NCBI GenBank assembly: GCA_900470445.1
Contig: UCAU01000052.1
Location: 1 to 55,570, forward strand
Direction of reading: 5' to 3'
DNA from: Hyphomicrobiales bacterium
GTDB lineage: Bacteria; Pseudomonadota; Alphaproteobacteria; Rhizobiales; Devosiaceae
Length of the DNA stretch: 55,570 nucleotides
The position numbers and the translations under genes are program-made. The notes under the pieces are model-generated. The model made no database searches. It was not told the DNA's origin and worked only from the letters and a program-made list of their open reading frames with translations. Of the stretch, positions 32,258-40,519 are shown piece by piece; position 1 is the stretch's first letter, and each line of letters begins with the position of its first letter.

Positions 32258-33544
32258 ATGCCTGAATTGACGAGACGGAATTTTCTGGCGGCGAGTTCGG
32301 CGCTGACACTGGCTGGGCTGATCGGCGGGGGCGCGGCTTTGGCCCAGGAGAGCCGCTTGCGGCTGAGCTGGTGGGGCAATGCCGAACGGGCGGAGCGGAC
32401 CAACAAGATCATCGACCTGTTCAAGGCCGCCAATGCGGGCGTCGAGATCGAGGGCCAGACCCTGCCGGGCGGCGGCGATTACTGGACGTGGCTGGCCACC
32501 CAGACCGCCGGCGGCAACCCGCCCGACGTGATCCAGATGGATTACCGCTATATCTTTGAATATGCCAGGCGCGGCGTGCTGCTGCCGCTCGATGACCTGC
32601 TGACATCGACGATTGATCTCTCCAATTGGCCGGAAGAGCGGATTGACGTCGGCCGGGTGGACGGCAAGGTCTATGGCATCAGCCTGGGCGCCAATACCGG
32701 GGCGGTGATCCTGAACCTGACGGCCTGGGAAGAGGCGGGCATCGAGCCGCCGACTATCGGCACCACCTGGGAGCAGTTTGCCGATCTGTGCACCCAGTTC
32801 ACCAGCAACACCACGCGCACGGGCTTTTTCGGCACACAGGACGCCAGCGGGCACGAAACCTCGTTCGAGACCTATCTGCGCCAGCGTGGCAAGGCGCTGT
32901 ATGCGGCCGATGGCAGCCTGGGGTTCGACGAGACCGACGCCAAAGCCTGGTTCGACCTGTGGAGCGAAATGCGCAAGGCGGGCGCCTGTGTGCCAGCCGA
33001 TGTGCAGGCGCTGTCGCAGGGCAATGTCGACACCAGCGTCGTCACGGTCGGCAAGGCAGCCACGGGCATTGCGCAGTCCAACCAGTTGGTGAGCTACCAG
33101 AAGGCCAATACCGATCGGCTGGGCATGACCAGCATTCCAGTGATCGAAGGCGGCCAGCCGGGGCAATATCTCAAGCCCTCGATGTATTTCAGCCTGAGCT
33201 CGCAGACCAAGGACCCCGAACTGGCCGGCAAGTTCCTCGATTTCTTCATCAACAATCCCGAGGCCATGCAAATCCTGGGCGTCGAGCGCGGTGCGCCCGA
33301 GGCGCCGGAAACGCGCCAGGCCATTCTGCCATCGCTGGATGAAGCCTCGCAGGAGGCGCTGACCTATCTGGACAATATCGCTTCGGTGATCGGCGCATTG
33401 CCGCCAGCGCCGCCGCAAGGGGCCGGCGAGGGCACGACCGTGCTGATGAGCGTGGCCGAAGAGGTGGCGTTCGAAGCCAAATCGAGCGAGCAGGGGGCGG
33501 CCGACCTGGTTGCCGGCATGGCGCAAGCGGTCGCGCGCGGCTAA
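32258..33544 (+). CDS. ABC transporter sugar-binding protein (family 1), no permease nearby
   Basis: The 428-residue precursor starts with a twin-arginine signal (TRRNFLAASSALTLAGLIGGGAALA). The mature protein has the family-1 solute-binding pattern LRLSWWGNAERAERTNKIIDLF and GGGDYWTWLATQTAGGNPPDVIQMD. It should bind a sugar or sugar derivative in the periplasm. The ATG at 32258 follows a GGGAGGAG. No permease or ATPase gene is in the window, so it would have to serve a transporter elsewhere. The dehydrogenase and GntR genes that follow suggest a shared substrate. A 13-bp hairpin follows the stop. Confidence 0.88.
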   Translation: MPELTRRNFLAASSALTLAGLIGGGAALAQESRLRLSWWGNAERAERTNKIIDLFKAANAGVEIEGQTLPGGGDYWTWLATQTAGGNPPDVIQMDYRYIFEYARRGVLLPLDDLLTSTIDLSNWPEERIDVGRVDGKVYGISLGANTGAVILNLTAWEEAGIEPPTIGTTWEQFADLCTQFTSNTTRTGFFGTQDASGHETSFETYLRQRGKALYAADGSLGFDETDAKAWFDLWSEMRKAGACVPADVQALSQGNVDTSVVTVGKAATGIAQSNQLVSYQKANTDRLGMTSIPVIEGGQPGQYLKPSMYFSLSSQTKDPELAGKFLDFFINNPEAMQILGVERGAPEAPETRQAILPSLDEASQEALTYLDNIASVIGALPPAPPQGAGEGTTVLMSVAEEVAFEAKSSEQGAADLVAGMAQAVARG

Positions 33545-33552
33545 AAGCCTTC

Positions 33553-33583
33553 TGGTGTGCCCGGCTAGAGGCCGGGCACACCA
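33553..33583 (+). promoter_or_regulatory. intercistronic hairpin after the binding-protein gene
   Basis: TGGTGTGCCCGGC-TAGAG-GCCGGGCACACCA has perfect 13-bp arms and no U-run. Hairpins like this behind binding-protein genes often protect the upstream mRNA and so raise its level over the next gene; that role is inferred here. Confidence 0.6.
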
Positions 33584-33600
33584 AGCAATTGGAATTTGAT

Positions 33601-34674
33601 ATGACAGCCAAGCTCAAGGTCGGGATCGTGGGATGCGGCGCGGGGCGCACCCATCTGGTGGAGGGCTATGTGCCCAATGCCGAATTGTTCGAGGTGGTCG
33701 CGCTGTGCGATCTCAACCAGGAACGGCTGGCGGCGGTGGGCGACGAGTTCGGCATTGCGGGGCGCACGACTTCGTTCGAGGCGCTGCTGGCCATGCCGGG
33801 GATCGATGTCATCGATATCTGCACGCCGCCGGGCCTGCATCTGGAACAGAGCCTGGCGGCGCTGGCCGCGGGCAAGCATGTGGTGTGCGAAAAGCCGCTG
33901 GTGGGCTCGCTGGCCGAGATCGATGTGATCATGGCGGCCGAGGCCCGCTCGGTGGGCCGGCTGATGCCGGTGTTTCAATATCGCTATGGCAATGGGGTGG
34001 CCAAGGCCAAGGCGGTGATCGATGCTGGCCTCGCGGGCAAAGCCTATGCCGGGACGGTGGAAACCTTCTGGCGGCGCGGGCCGGACTATTATGCGGTGCC
34101 CTGGCGCGGCAAATGGAAGACGGAGCTGGGCGGGGTGCTGATGGCCCATGCTATCCACCCGCATGACATGATGACCTATCTGATGGGGCCGGTGGATCGG
34201 GTGTTTGGACGGGTCGATACCCGCGTCAACGACATCGAGGTGGAGGATTGCCTATCGGCCTCGCTGCGCATGCAGAATGGCGCGCTGGTGTCGCTGACGG
34301 CGACTTTAGGCTCGGCGGACCAGTTGACGCGTATTCGGCTGGCCTTCGAGAATTTGACCATTGAAAGCGACCATGCGCCTTACCGGCCGGGCGAGGCGGA
34401 TTGGCAGATCATTCCCAAAACCCCCGAAATTGGCGCGCAGATCGATGCCGTGCTGGCCGATTGGGAATTCGTGCCCTCGCGCCACACCACACAATTGCGG
34501 CTGTTCCATCAGGCGATCACCACCGGTGCGCCGTTGCCGGTGACGACAGCGGATGCACGGCAGGCGCTCGAGCTGGTGACGGCGATCTATCATTCGTCGG
34601 AAACCGGGACCGATATTGCGCTGCCGCTGGAAGCGGGCCATCCCAAATATAGCGGCTGGGCACCGGCGGCATAG
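33601..34674 (+). CDS. Gfo/Idh/MocA-family oxidoreductase
   Basis: The 357-residue protein has an N-terminal Rossmann fold (KVGIVGCGAGRTHL), the family EKP motif (HVVCEKPLVGSLAEI) and a C-terminal alpha/beta domain with HAIHPHDMMTYLMGP, where the His residues sit at the active site. The family oxidises sugars, inositols and related compounds with NAD(P). It lies 56 bp after the ABC binding-protein gene and before the GntR gene, so it probably handles the sugar that the binding protein captures. The start at 33601 is supported by the conserved N-terminus; the ribosome-binding site is weak. Confidence 0.88.
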   Translation: MTAKLKVGIVGCGAGRTHLVEGYVPNAELFEVVALCDLNQERLAAVGDEFGIAGRTTSFEALLAMPGIDVIDICTPPGLHLEQSLAALAAGKHVVCEKPLVGSLAEIDVIMAAEARSVGRLMPVFQYRYGNGVAKAKAVIDAGLAGKAYAGTVETFWRRGPDYYAVPWRGKWKTELGGVLMAHAIHPHDMMTYLMGPVDRVFGRVDTRVNDIEVEDCLSASLRMQNGALVSLTATLGSADQLTRIRLAFENLTIESDHAPYRPGEADWQIIPKTPEIGAQIDAVLADWEFVPSRHTTQLRLFHQAITTGAPLPVTTADARQALELVTAIYHSSETGTDIALPLEAGHPKYSGWAPAA

Positions 34675-34704
34675 GGGCCTGCCAGGCCAGCGCAAACTTG
34701 CTAT

Positions 34705-34717
34705 ACCCAAGCTTGGT
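34705..34717. promoter_or_regulatory. palindrome before the GntR gene
   Basis: ACCCAAGCTTGGT contains the perfect palindrome CCAAGCTTGG (34707-34716), 15 bp before the GntR start codon. It could be a site for autoregulation, though it differs from the palindrome at 32208. Confidence 0.35.
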
Positions 34718-34731
34718 GCGGAGAGATTGTC

Positions 34732-35442
34732 ATGCAGGATCACGGTGCGGCGCGGCTGGAACGGCTTGATCCAAAGCTCAGCCTGACGCTGCGCGATCAT
34801 GTGCACAAGGCGTTGCGCATGGCTATTCTGTCCGGGCGGTTCGCGCCGCAGGAAAAGCTCAATGAGCGGCAATTGGCCGAGGAGCTGGGCGTCAGCACCA
34901 CCCCGCTCAAGGAAGCGCTGCGGCAATTGGAGACCGAAGGGCTGATCTCGACGCTGCCGCGTCGGGGGATCGTCGTGCTCTATAGCCGGACCTGGGCGGA
35001 GGAAATGATCCTGGCGCGGGCGGCGCTCGAATCGATGATCGCGCACCTGGCGGCGCGGCGGATCGACAAGGCAGGCGGCGCCGCGCTGCACGCGACGATC
35101 GCGTCCATGGCCGAGGCCAGCGCCGCAGGCGATGCCGGAAGGCTGATCGAGCTCAACGGCGTGTTCCACGAACAGATCCACATTGCTTCGCAATGCCTTT
35201 ATCTGGCCCGGCTGATCGAGCGGCAGCGCTTTTATGACGAAGGCACGCGCCGCATCATCCATTCGGACCCGGACGAACGCGCCCGCGCGCTGGCCGAACA
35301 CAAGCTCATCGCCGAAACCATCGCCGCAGGCCAAGTGGAAGCCGCCGAGCGCGCCATGCGCGATCACGTCGTACGCTCAGGCGAGCATTATCTCGGGCTG
35401 GTGTTTACCGACAGGGCGGGTGCCGGTGCGGCGGCAGACTGA
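34732..35442 (+). CDS. GntR-family regulator with FCD ligand domain
   Basis: The 236-residue protein has a GntR winged helix (about residues 15-80; ERQLAEELGVSTTPLKEALRQLETEGLI) and a C-terminal helical FCD domain whose Asp/His residues usually bind a metal and an acid or sugar-acid ligand (ELNGVFHEQIHIAS, EHKLIAETIAAG). It is the last gene of the binding-protein/Gfo-Idh set. The palindrome at 32208 is its most likely operator. Confidence 0.9.
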   Translation: MQDHGAARLERLDPKLSLTLRDHVHKALRMAILSGRFAPQEKLNERQLAEELGVSTTPLKEALRQLETEGLISTLPRRGIVVLYSRTWAEEMILARAALESMIAHLAARRIDKAGGAALHATIASMAEASAAGDAGRLIELNGVFHEQIHIASQCLYLARLIERQRFYDEGTRRIIHSDPDERARALAEHKLIAETIAAGQVEAAERAMRDHVVRSGEHYLGLVFTDRAGAGAAAD

Positions 35443-35445
35443 AAC

Positions 35446-35522
35446 TGGTGACCCCGGCGGGATTCGAACCCACGACCCCAGGATTAGGAATCCTGTGCTC
35501 TATCCTGCTGAGCTACGGGGCC
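35446..35522 (-). tRNA. tRNA-Arg (anticodon CCT)
   Basis: On the minus strand the acceptor GGCCCCG pairs with CGGGGTC, the anticodon stem-loop is CAGGA-TTCCTAA-TCCTG with CCT as anticodon, the T arm contains GGTTCGAATCC, and CCA is encoded. It reads codon AGG. Confidence 0.95.
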
Positions 35523-35683
35523 AGCCAGACCGAAATACCAGTAGGGCTTAGGTTTTTCAAGGTTGGCTTGCTGGATTGAGCGGAGCACTTGGTGACGAGA
35601 ATTCGTCCCGTTCCGTTGGTATTAGTCCGACTGCCATCGGTGAACTCGCTCTGTTACCTCCAGTACTATCTGGGGGTAATTAC

Positions 35684-36052
35684 ATGAAATTCGTTCTACC
35701 TATCGCGGCCACCGCGGCGATGCTTGCCGGCTGCGCCACGCCGCCGAAGGATATTGCACCGGCCTATGTTTCGACGGGCCTCTACCAAAACCTGAGCTGT
35801 AGCCAGTTGCGGGCGGAAGCGGAAAATGTCTCCGCCCGGGCCGCCGCGGCCTTCGGGCAGCAATCCAAGAATCGCAGCCAGGATGCGGCCATGACGGGTG
35901 TAGCCATCATATTGTTCTGGCCTGCTGCCTTCTTCATGAAAGGCGATGGCGCAGCCGCGGCCGAGGTGGCGCGGTTCAAGGGCGAAATGCAGGCCATCGA
36001 GCAGGTGAACCGCGTCAAGAATTGCGGCATTCAGTTCGCGCCCATCGCCTAG
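35684..36052 (+). CDS. small lipoprotein with one hydrophobic segment
   Basis: The 122-residue precursor has a lipoprotein signal with lipobox LAGC (Cys17). The mature part has Cys residues in NLSCSQLRAEAE and KNCGIQF, which could form a disulfide, and a hydrophobic segment in between (MTGVAIILFWPAAFF). I do not know its function. The ATG at 35684 is the only start that gives a proper signal. An inverted repeat follows its stop. Confidence 0.7.
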   Translation: MKFVLPIAATAAMLAGCATPPKDIAPAYVSTGLYQNLSCSQLRAEAENVSARAAAAFGQQSKNRSQDAAMTGVAIILFWPAAFFMKGDGAAAAEVARFKGEMQAIEQVNRVKNCGIQFAPIA

Positions 36053-36072
36053 CTTTGGGGCATGATGCGCAA

Positions 36073-36098
36073 ACGTCCGCAACCCGTCTTGCGGACGT
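36073..36098. terminator. hairpin between the lipoprotein gene and argJ
   Basis: ACGTCCGCAA-CCCGTC-TTGCGGACGT has perfect 10-bp arms and starts 20 bp after the lipoprotein stop. Only a short TTT follows, 6 nt later, so termination is likely but not certain. Confidence 0.45.
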
Positions 36099-36152
36099 CT
36101 CGCGTTTGGGGCAAACCCGGAGGCAGCTTTTGCCCCCAAGAGGACAGCCCAG

Positions 36153-37385
36153 ATGGCCCATCCCGTTTCCCCGCTCGCTCCCAAATCCTATCCGGACCTG
36201 CCGGCGATCGCCGGGGTGCGTTTCGCGACGGCGGAAGCCGGGATCAAGTACAAGAATCGCACCGATGTGCTGCTGATGGCGTTTGACGAGGGCACGACGG
36301 CGGCCGGCGTGCTGACGCGCTCGAAATGTTCATCGGCGGCGGTGGATTGGTGCAAGGCAAATTTGCCCGGCGGGGTAGCGCGGGGCCTGGTGGTCAATTC
36401 GGGCAATGCTAATGCCTTTACCGGCACCAAGGGGCAAAAGAGCGTCGAACTGACGGCCGATTATGCGGCCAAGGCGCTGGGCTGCGCACCGTCCGAGATT
36501 TTTCTGGCCTCGACGGGGGTGATCGGGGAACCGCTCGATGCCTCCAAATTTGCCGGCGTGCTGGACGATATGGCGGGGCGGGTGAGTGCCGGGTCGTGGA
36601 TGGAACCCGCCAAGGCGATCATGACGACCGATACCTTTCCCAAGCTCTCGGGCGCGATTTTCGAGATCGACGGGGTGGAGGTCAAGATCAATGGCATTGC
36701 CAAGGGCAGCGGCATGATCGCGCCTGACATGGCGACCATGCTCAGCTTCGTGGTCACGGATATGCCGATTGCGGCGCCCGTCTTGCAGGCGCTGCTGGCG
36801 CGGCATGTGCAGACTAGTTTCAACGCCATCACGGTGGATAGCGACACGTCCACTTCCGACACGCTGCTGGCCTTTGCCACCGGAAAGGCCGGGGTGGAGG
36901 CGATTGTCAGCCTTGATGACGCGCGCGCAGAAACGTTTGGCGCGGCGCTGGCCGATGTGTTGTTCGACCTCGCCATCCAGGTGGTGCGCGACGGCGAGGG
37001 GGCGACCAAGCAGGTGTCCATCCATGTCGAGGGCGCGACCTCCGACCAGAGCGCGTTTCGCATTGCCAAGTCGATTGCCGACTCGCCATTGGTCAAGACG
37101 GCCATTGCCGGCGAAGACGCCAATTGGGGGCGCGTGGTGATGGCGGTGGGCAAGGCCGGGGAGCCGGCCGATCGCGACAAGCTGGCCATTCGCTTTGGCG
37201 ACCTGCTGGTGGCCAAGGATGGCGAGCGGGCGGCAGTTTACGACGAAGCGGCGACCAGCGCCTATATGAAGGGCGAGGATCTGGAACTGACCGTCAGCCT
37301 GGGGCTGGGTGAGGGTAAGGCCAGCGTTTATACCTGTGACCTGACGCATGGCTATATCACCATCAATGGCGATTATCGGAGCTGA
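36153..37385 (+). CDS. argJ: bifunctional ornithine acetyltransferase/N-acetylglutamate synthase
   Basis: The 410-residue protein is full-length ArgJ. The self-cleavage site is in [16 protein letters not shown], with Thr195 as the nucleophile of the beta chain, and earlier conserved parts include [13 protein letters not shown] and [11 protein letters not shown]. It moves the acetyl group from N-acetylornithine to glutamate in arginine synthesis. GNAT and mutT genes follow with a 1-bp gap and a 4-bp overlap, an arrangement common in Hyphomicrobiales. Confidence 0.96.
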   Translation: MAHPVSPLAPKSYPDLPAIAGVRFATAEAGIKYKNRTDVLLMAFDEGTTAAGVLTRSKCSSAAVDWCKANLPGGVARGLVVNSGNANAFTGTKGQKSVELTADYAAKALGCAPSEIFLASTGVIGEPLDASKFAGVLDDMAGRVSAGSWMEPAKAIMTTDTFPKLSGAIFEIDGVEVKINGIAKGSGMIAPDMATMLSFVVTDMPIAAPVLQALLARHVQTSFNAITVDSDTSTSDTLLAFATGKAGVEAIVSLDDARAETFGAALADVLFDLAIQVVRDGEGATKQVSIHVEGATSDQSAFRIAKSIADSPLVKTAIAGEDANWGRVVMAVGKAGEPADRDKLAIRFGDLLVAKDGERAAVYDEAATSAYMKGEDLELTVSLGLGEGKASVYTCDLTHGYITINGDYRS

Positions 37386-37386
37386 T

Positions 37387-38133
37387 ATGTCCTTGCCCGA
37401 TACTGCCACCTTCGAGCGGGCGGGACTTGCAGCCTGGCCAGGGATCGAAGTCGATTGGGATGGCGCCTGGGTGCGCCGTGCCGCTGGCGGCTACACCAAA
37501 CGGGCCAATTCGCTGCAGTGTTTCGATGTGAGCGATGGCGACAATGTCGAGGCGCGGCTGGACGCAGCGCAGGCGTGGTTTGTGGCGCGCGAATTGCCGG
37601 TGGTCGTTCGTACGACGCCGCTGGCAAGCGGTGCGCTCAATGCTGCCCTTGATGCCCGCGGCTGGGCGACGGTCGATCACAGCCATCTCTATGCCATGCC
37701 ACTAGGCGAGCACGAGCCTGACCCGGAGGGGCGGTTGTTTGAGCTGCTTGATCCGGAATTTCTCGCGGCGCAGCAGGAATTGCGCGGCTATAGCGATGAG
37801 AATGTGGCCCGGCTGCGCGCGCTGCTGGCGGTCATGGCCGTGCCGGCAACGGGCGTGGTGGTCTATCGCGATGAGCAGGCGGTCGCCAGCGGGCTGATGG
37901 CGATAGGCGAGGGCATTGTCGTCACCGGCAACGTGATCACCGATACGACCCGGCGGCGGCAGGGGCTGGCGGCGGCGATGATGCGCACCGGGCTGGCCTG
38001 GGCGAAAGAGGCCGGCGCGACGGTGGCAGCGCTCAATGTGCAGGCGGACAATCCGGCCGCCAAGGCGCTCTATGGGTCGCTCGGCTATACGTACCAGTAC
38101 GATTACACCTATCGCATTCCGAGCGCGGCATGA
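37387..38133 (+). CDS. GNAT-family N-acetyltransferase
   Basis: The 248-residue protein has a C-terminal GNAT domain with the acetyl-CoA loop DTTRRRQGLAAAMMRTGLAWAKE and the family end NPAAKALYGSLGYTYQYDYTYR. The N-terminal part (WPGIEVDWDGAWVRRAAGGYTKRANS) is typical of the GNAT proteins that follow argJ in Hyphomicrobiales. The start lies 1 bp after the argJ stop and the stop overlaps mutT (ATGA), so all three are co-translated. The acceptor substrate is unknown. Confidence 0.87.
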   Translation: MSLPDTATFERAGLAAWPGIEVDWDGAWVRRAAGGYTKRANSLQCFDVSDGDNVEARLDAAQAWFVARELPVVVRTTPLASGALNAALDARGWATVDHSHLYAMPLGEHEPDPEGRLFELLDPEFLAAQQELRGYSDENVARLRALLAVMAVPATGVVVYRDEQAVASGLMAIGEGIVVTGNVITDTTRRRQGLAAAMMRTGLAWAKEAGATVAALNVQADNPAAKALYGSLGYTYQYDYTYRIPSAA

Positions 38134-38534
38134 GCGGCCACATTCTTCTCGTTGTGGCCTGTGCCCTAGTGGACGCCGATCGCCGTGTGCTGATTGCACA
38201 GCGGCCAGAAGGCAAGTCCATGGCGGGGCTGTGGGAGTTTCCCGGCGGCAAGGTGGAGCCGGGGGAGAGCCCCGAGGCGGCGCTGATCCGCGAACTGGAG
38301 GAAGAGCTTGGCGTCTCGACCAAGACGGCGTGCCTGGCACCGGTATCTTTCGCCAGTCATTCTTACGAGACTTTTCACCTGTTAATGCCACTTTACGTCT
38401 GCCGGAAATGGCAGGGACAGCCGCAAGCCAAGGAACATTCCGCCCTCAAATGGGTGCGGCCCCAGGCCCTGCGTGACTACCCGATGCCGCCGGCCGACGA
38501 ACCACTGATCGCGGCGCTCTGCGATCTGTTGTAG
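38130..38534 (+). CDS. mutT: Nudix hydrolase, 8-oxo-dGTP diphosphatase
   Basis: The 134-residue protein has a full Nudix box (GGKVEPGESPEAALIRELEEELGV fits GX5EX7REUXEEXGU) preceded by KSMAGLWEFP, as in MutT. It cleans oxidised dGTP from the nucleotide pool. It overlaps the GNAT gene by 4 bp and is the last gene of the argJ unit. Confidence 0.9.
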   Translation: MSGHILLVVACALVDADRRVLIAQRPEGKSMAGLWEFPGGKVEPGESPEAALIRELEEELGVSTKTACLAPVSFASHSYETFHLLMPLYVCRKWQGQPQAKEHSALKWVRPQALRDYPMPPADEPLIAALCDLL

Positions 38535-38554
38535 CCAGATGTTCGGGGGCAGGC

Positions 38555-38752
38555 ATGACGAAGGCGTTGTTGCATTTTCTCCGGGACGAGACCGGCGCCA
38601 CCGCGATTGAATACGGCCTGCTCGCCGGGCTTATTGCCGTTGCGCTGCTGGTCTCCTTCGCCCTGCTGGGCGACAGCCTCACGGCCCTGTTCGGCGTCGG
38701 TGCGGGCAGTGCGGCGGCGATTATCGGCGCGGCCGCCGACAGTATCCCTTGA
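38555..38752 (+). CDS. Flp-family type IVb pilin, isolated
   Basis: The 65-residue protein has a short basic leader, the prepilin site TG-ATAIEYGLLAGLIAVALLVSF with cleavage expected after Gly, and a single hydrophobic helix, as in Flp pilins of the Tad system. It begins 20 bp after mutT. No tad or cpa assembly genes are in the window, so it would depend on a machinery elsewhere or be a relic. Confidence 0.85.
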   Translation: MTKALLHFLRDETGATAIEYGLLAGLIAVALLVSFALLGDSLTALFGVGAGSAAAIIGAAADSIP

Positions 38753-38775
38753 GAGCCAATCAGCATTCAACAGCC

Positions 38776-38812
38776 ACCGGTCATTCCGGCGCAGGCCGGA
38801 ATCCATGCTGCC
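38776..38812. repeat. short palindromic repeat, family A
   Basis: The segment TCATTCCGGCGCAGGCCGGA followed by ATCCATGCTG resembles one arm of the repeat at 53962. It is a half unit with its own small stem (TTCCGGC/GCCGGAA). Confidence 0.55.
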
Positions 38813-38831
38813 GCATCCCTAAGTCAAGTTC

Positions 38832-38930
38832 CATCGTCATTGCCCGGCTAGTCCGGGCAATCCATTGCTGCCGCGGATGCTGAGAGATGGATCACCCGGA
38901 CTAGCCGGGTGATGACGATGAGTGGATGGA
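38832..38930. repeat. inverted repeat, family A variant
   Basis: The left arm CATCGTCATTGCCCGGCTAG and onward matches the reverse complement of the right arm with a few differences, each arm itself palindromic (CCCGGCTAGTCCGGG). It lies between the Flp gene and the M48 protease gene on the opposite strand. Confidence 0.65.
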
Positions 38931-39034
38931 ATTGTGCGAGCGGCTCCAACCTTCACAAGGTCATTCCCGCTTTCGCGCGGATAACATCGTGGTGGGGGAT
39001 GGGCTTGAGGGAAAGTCCCGCCGCCACCCGCGCC

Positions 39035-40519
39035 CTATTGCAGCACGACGACCTTGTATTTCTGGCCGGGCTGGACGGGATCGCCCGGGTAGAGATCGTT
39101 GATGATATAGAACAGTTCCGCGCCGCGGCTGAGGCCGGCCATTTGACGGGCCAGGCTATCGGCAGTGTCGCCGGCCTTGGCGGTGACGATGCGGATGGCG
39201 ACCTTGCGGATGGCGTTGAGGTCGCTGCTATCGGTGCGACGGAAGCTGGTCAGCGTCGCTTCGGCACCGGCCGAGAAGCGGGCGCTATCGGCCTTGGCAG
39301 CGAAGATGAAGCGATAGACCTGGCCATCGAGCCGCATGACCGAGACGCGGAAGAACCACTGGTCGGTCTGGGCGACGCCCGAGGCCATCTCGATGCCGTT
39401 GACGGTCCTGGTGGTGACGCTGTCGGTCTTGAGGCCGGCAATCCAGCCCGATTTGAGGTAGTCGGCAAGGCCAATATTGGCCTGCACGTCGGCGCTGTCG
39501 AAACGCACGGCCTCGCCATCGCCGGCCACGCCGACGACGGCGCTTTGCGAATTCTGCAGCGTATAGCCATCGGGCACGGTGAAGGTGAACTTGCTGGCCG
39601 AATGGATGAATTTGCGGCCGACGATCGAGCCCTGGGCGGGGCTGTCGCCAAAGGTGAGGCCGGTAATGGAATCGAGATAGCCGGTGCGGTCGGTCTCCCC
39701 GACCTGGGCCTGGCCGAACATGGTGCGGGCGGTTTCCAGCGCCTTCTGGATACGGGCAGGCGTCGAGGGGTGCGAGGACAGGAAGCCGGCATTATTGCCG
39801 TTCTGGCCAGCCGAGAAGGTGGCGAAGCGGCTCATCACGCCCAGGAAACGCGCAGCGGCCTGCGGATCGTAGCCCGCCTTGCCGGCGAACTTGATGCCTT
39901 CGTGGTCGGCTTCGAGTTCCTGCTGCTGACCGAAAGCGGCCATGGACTGGCGCGTGCGGTTGGCAGTGGCGTCGGTCGAGGTATCGCCGCCCAAAACGCC
40001 GGTGATGACGCGATCGACGATGGCGGTGGTGCGAGTGCGATCGGTGCGGGCGCGGGCGTGGCGCAGAGTGACGTGGGCGATTTCGTGCGCCAGTACGGCC
40101 GCCAATTCGCTGGTATCGGACGCGAGCGCCAGGATGCCGCGCGTCACATAGATATAGCCACCGGGCAGGGCGAAGGCGTTGACTTCGGAGGTGTCGAGAA
40201 TCGTGACCTGGAACTGGGCATTGGGCTGGTCGGCAGCGGCCAGCAGGCGGCCGACAATGCGGGCGACCATGATTTCGGCGGCGCGATCGGAATAGACCCC
40301 GCCATAGGCGGCGATGATGCGGGGATGCTCGCGGCGGCCGATGACCACGTCTTCGGGATCGGTGCCCTCGGGAACCACGGTGGGCGCCGGCATGTCACCG
40401 GTCTGGCTGACCGCAATCTGGGAGCCGGTAAAGCTGGTGCAGGCCGACAGGGCCAGCAGCGATACCGCCAGTAAGCCATTGCGCAAACCCTTGTTGATGA
40501 TGTGCTTGGTGCGCGTCAT
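39035..40519 (-). CDS. M48-family zinc metalloprotease lipoprotein
   Basis: The 494-residue precursor has a lipoprotein signal with lipobox LSAC (Cys27), an M48 protease domain with HEIAH at 145-149 and the third ligand in ELEADHEG, and a C-terminal part that ends in a LysM-like segment (AKAGDTADSLARQM, GQKYKVVVL). BepA-like relatives survey outer-membrane proteins. Its start overlaps the stop of the nuclease-like gene (ATGA), so the two are coupled. It is longer than simple M48 proteins because of the C-terminal part. Confidence 0.88.
   Translation of the reverse strand: MTRTKHIINKGLRNGLLAVSLLALSACTSFTGSQIAVSQTGDMPAPTVVPEGTDPEDVVIGRREHPRIIAAYGGVYSDRAAEIMVARIVGRLLAAADQPNAQFQVTILDTSEVNAFALPGGYIYVTRGILALASDTSELAAVLAHEIAHVTLRHARARTDRTRTTAIVDRVITGVLGGDTSTDATANRTRQSMAAFGQQQELEADHEGIKFAGKAGYDPQAAARFLGVMSRFATFSAGQNGNNAGFLSSHPSTPARIQKALETARTMFGQAQVGETDRTGYLDSITGLTFGDSPAQGSIVGRKFIHSASKFTFTVPDGYTLQNSQSAVVGVAGDGEAVRFDSADVQANIGLADYLKSGWIAGLKTDSVTTRTVNGIEMASGVAQTDQWFFRVSVMRLDGQVYRFIFAAKADSARFSAGAEATLTSFRRTDSSDLNAIRKVAIRIVTAKAGDTADSLARQMAGLSRGAELFYIINDLYPGDPVQPGQKYKVVVLQ

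Noticed and set aside
36330..37409. Open frame of 359 codons opposite argJ
   Set aside because: It is a shadow of argJ, which has all the expected catalytic features.
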